DNA of 13,862 bases from Pelotomaculum sp. (GTDB lineage Bacteria; Bacillota; Desulfotomaculia; Desulfotomaculales; Pelotomaculaceae): assembly GCA_022839445.1 (NCBI GenBank), contig JALHFC010000045.1:1-13862 (forward strand), given 5' to 3'. The position numbers were made by a program, and so were the translations under genes. Below are positions 13,210 to 13,862 of the stretch, in pieces (position 1 is the stretch's first letter; every line of letters starts with the position of its first letter). The notes beneath the pieces are model-generated. The model worked only from the letters and a program-made list of their open reading frames with translations. It was not told the DNA's origin and did no database searches.

Positions 13210-13653
13210 ATGATTACAAACCTCTCTTTATCTTCAAATTACAACGTTAATACGCTTGTTTTAATGGTGCAAAACCCGTGGACACTTTACGTTTACTGGG
13301 AACTTTCACACCACCAGAGAGAAGCGCTGGCGCAAAAAAATACGCTCCAGCTCAGGTTAAATATTGTCAATAAAGGAGTATACCGCGCTTACGATATCAA
13401 GCCGTCCTGGGATAGTTTTTACTTCACCGGCGTAGAACCGGGCCGGCAATATTACTGCGATATAAGCGTTAAGGAAGAAGACGATACATTTTACCCGGTT
13501 ATTTATTCCAATACCGTAACCGCGCCGCAGGAACGGCCCGACCAAAACAACATTAGCAAAACAATCAGTTCCGGCTTCTGGGGCGCCGGGGAACCGGCTA
13601 CAAGGCAAGAATCGTGGACAAGCTTTAGCTCCGGATCATTTTACGACAAATAA
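13210..13653 (+). CDS. DUF4912 domain-containing protein
   Basis: A 147-aa protein whose first 100 residues match the DUF4912 pattern: TLVLMVQNPWTLYVYWELS (15-33), the dP-xxl-xxYWel signature, then a strand LQLRLNIV, then SFYFTGVEPGRQYYCDISV, the YF..l.p...Y.aei signature. The rest (from about residue 105) is a low-complexity Ser/Gly/Pro-rich tail. No signal peptide or membrane segment. ATG 13210 follows AGGTGAT. The function of DUF4912 is not known; many members are longer and carry other domains, so this short form is a minimal version. The 279-bp region upstream, shared with the MFS gene, holds the promoter and palindrome listed, and a strong AAAGGAGG at 13109-13116 with no start codon after it. 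Confidence 0.82.
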   Translation: MITNLSLSSNYNVNTLVLMVQNPWTLYVYWELSHHQREALAQKNTLQLRLNIVNKGVYRAYDIKPSWDSFYFTGVEPGRQYYCDISVKEEDDTFYPVIYSNTVTAPQERPDQNNISKTISSGFWGAGEPATRQESWTSFSSGSFYDK

Positions 13654-13690
13654 AACTACTAGAGCCCTGCGCCAACTTTACCTTTTCAAG

Positions 13691-13709
13691 TTTAACAGTT
13701 GCTGTTAAA
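13691..13709. repeat. Short perfect palindrome TTTAACAG-TTG-CTGTTAAA
   Basis: Arms of 8 bp (13691-13698 and 13702-13709) around a 3-nt centre, 38 bp after the DUF4912 stop and just before palindrome copy 4. No T-run follows on the plus strand, so a terminator is doubtful. It could be an operator for the next gene. Confidence 0.5.
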
Positions 13710-13715
13710 ATAGGA

Positions 13716-13752
13716 GACACAGGGGGACACAAAAGAACCGTCCCCCTGTGTC
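13716..13752. repeat. GACACAGGGGGAC-family palindrome, copy 4 (inverted short form)
   Basis: Arms GACACAGGGGGAC (13716-13728) and GTCCCCCTGTGTC (13740-13752) around ACAAAAGAACC. The 37-bp core is the exact reverse complement of the core of copy 3 (10816-10852). It lies upstream of the last gene of the window. Confidence 0.93.
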
Positions 13753-13782
13753 CGACATTTCAAAAAACAAGGGGTGCAAATA

Positions 13783-13862
13783 TTGGGGCAGGCAAAAAGG
13801 ATGAGGCAATTATTAAATGAAGACGGAATCATTGTCGTGCCGGGCGCGTACGATGCGCTTAC
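13783..13862 (+). CDS. Isocitrate lyase/PEP mutase family protein, N-terminus (runs off the window)
   Basis: The first 26 residues are visible: they include MRQLLNEDGIIVVPGAYDAL. The RxLL...vvPGAYDAL signature is the start of the PEP mutase/isocitrate lyase superfamily TIM barrel (2-methylisocitrate lyase, PEP phosphonomutase, oxaloacetate decarboxylase types). The member type cannot be told from this much. The start is taken as TTG 13783 because AAGGGG (13769-13774) lies 8 nt upstream; ATG 13801 in the same frame has only an adjacent AAAAAGG with no spacer. Confidence 0.75.
   Translation, partial: MGQAKRMRQLLNEDGIIVVPGAYDAL

Overview
The window looks like a chromosomal segment of an anaerobic, spore-former-type Firmicute of the Pelotomaculum/Desulfotomaculum (Peptococcaceae) kind. 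This is an inference from gene content and style: rubrerythrin, a secreted protein with a copper-amine-oxidase-N-like domain, DUF4912, strong GGAGG ribosome binding sites, and a scattered palindrome built on GACACAGGGGGAC...TTCTTTTGTGTC. No rRNA or other marker is present to confirm it.

Left part (1-5152). A truncated rubrerythrin gene (minus strand) has a good sigma-A-like promoter. It diverges from a gamma-glutamylcyclotransferase-like gene (plus strand), and the AT-rich gap between them holds an exact 63-bp tandem duplication. A gene-poor stretch follows (993-1427) with a 13-bp-arm palindrome and two protein-like ORF remnants. Then come a sirtuin (Sir2) gene, an unrecognised 161-aa gene, and a secreted repeat protein ending in a copper-amine-oxidase-N-like domain. 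That last reading frame is broken by a one-base shift near 3701-3740.

Central part (5271-10733), all minus strand. This is a thiamine-centred cluster. In transcription order it holds the alpha and beta subunits of a TPP-dependent 2-oxo acid/acetoin-type dehydrogenase E1, then the permease, lipoprotein and ATPase of an NMT1/THI5-like ABC importer (ThiX, ThiY, ThiZ type), then thiamine pyrophosphokinase (thiN). A coherent reading is uptake of a thiamine pyrimidine precursor, final conversion to TPP, and a TPP-using enzyme, all in one direction. No TPP riboswitch, E2 or E3 gene is visible. Two gaps of this cluster are filled by long palindromes.

Right part (10814-13862). A small heptad-repeat coiled-coil gene and a 14-TM-type MFS exporter lie on the minus strand; the exporter has a clear TTGACG-17-TATACT promoter. 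A DUF4912 protein and the start of an isocitrate lyase/PEP mutase family gene lie on the plus strand.

The most unusual non-coding signal is the palindrome family. Four copies share the GACACAGGGGGAC arm (5153, 8694, 10814, 13716). The 8694 copy has 34-nt arms with one mismatch. The 5153 copy appears to be split by a 62-bp segment, with its displaced arm supplying the C-terminal codons of thiN. A second family (5911-6000) has GGGGACGT arms. They resemble REP/RAYT-type or MITE-like elements, but no transposase is present in the window.
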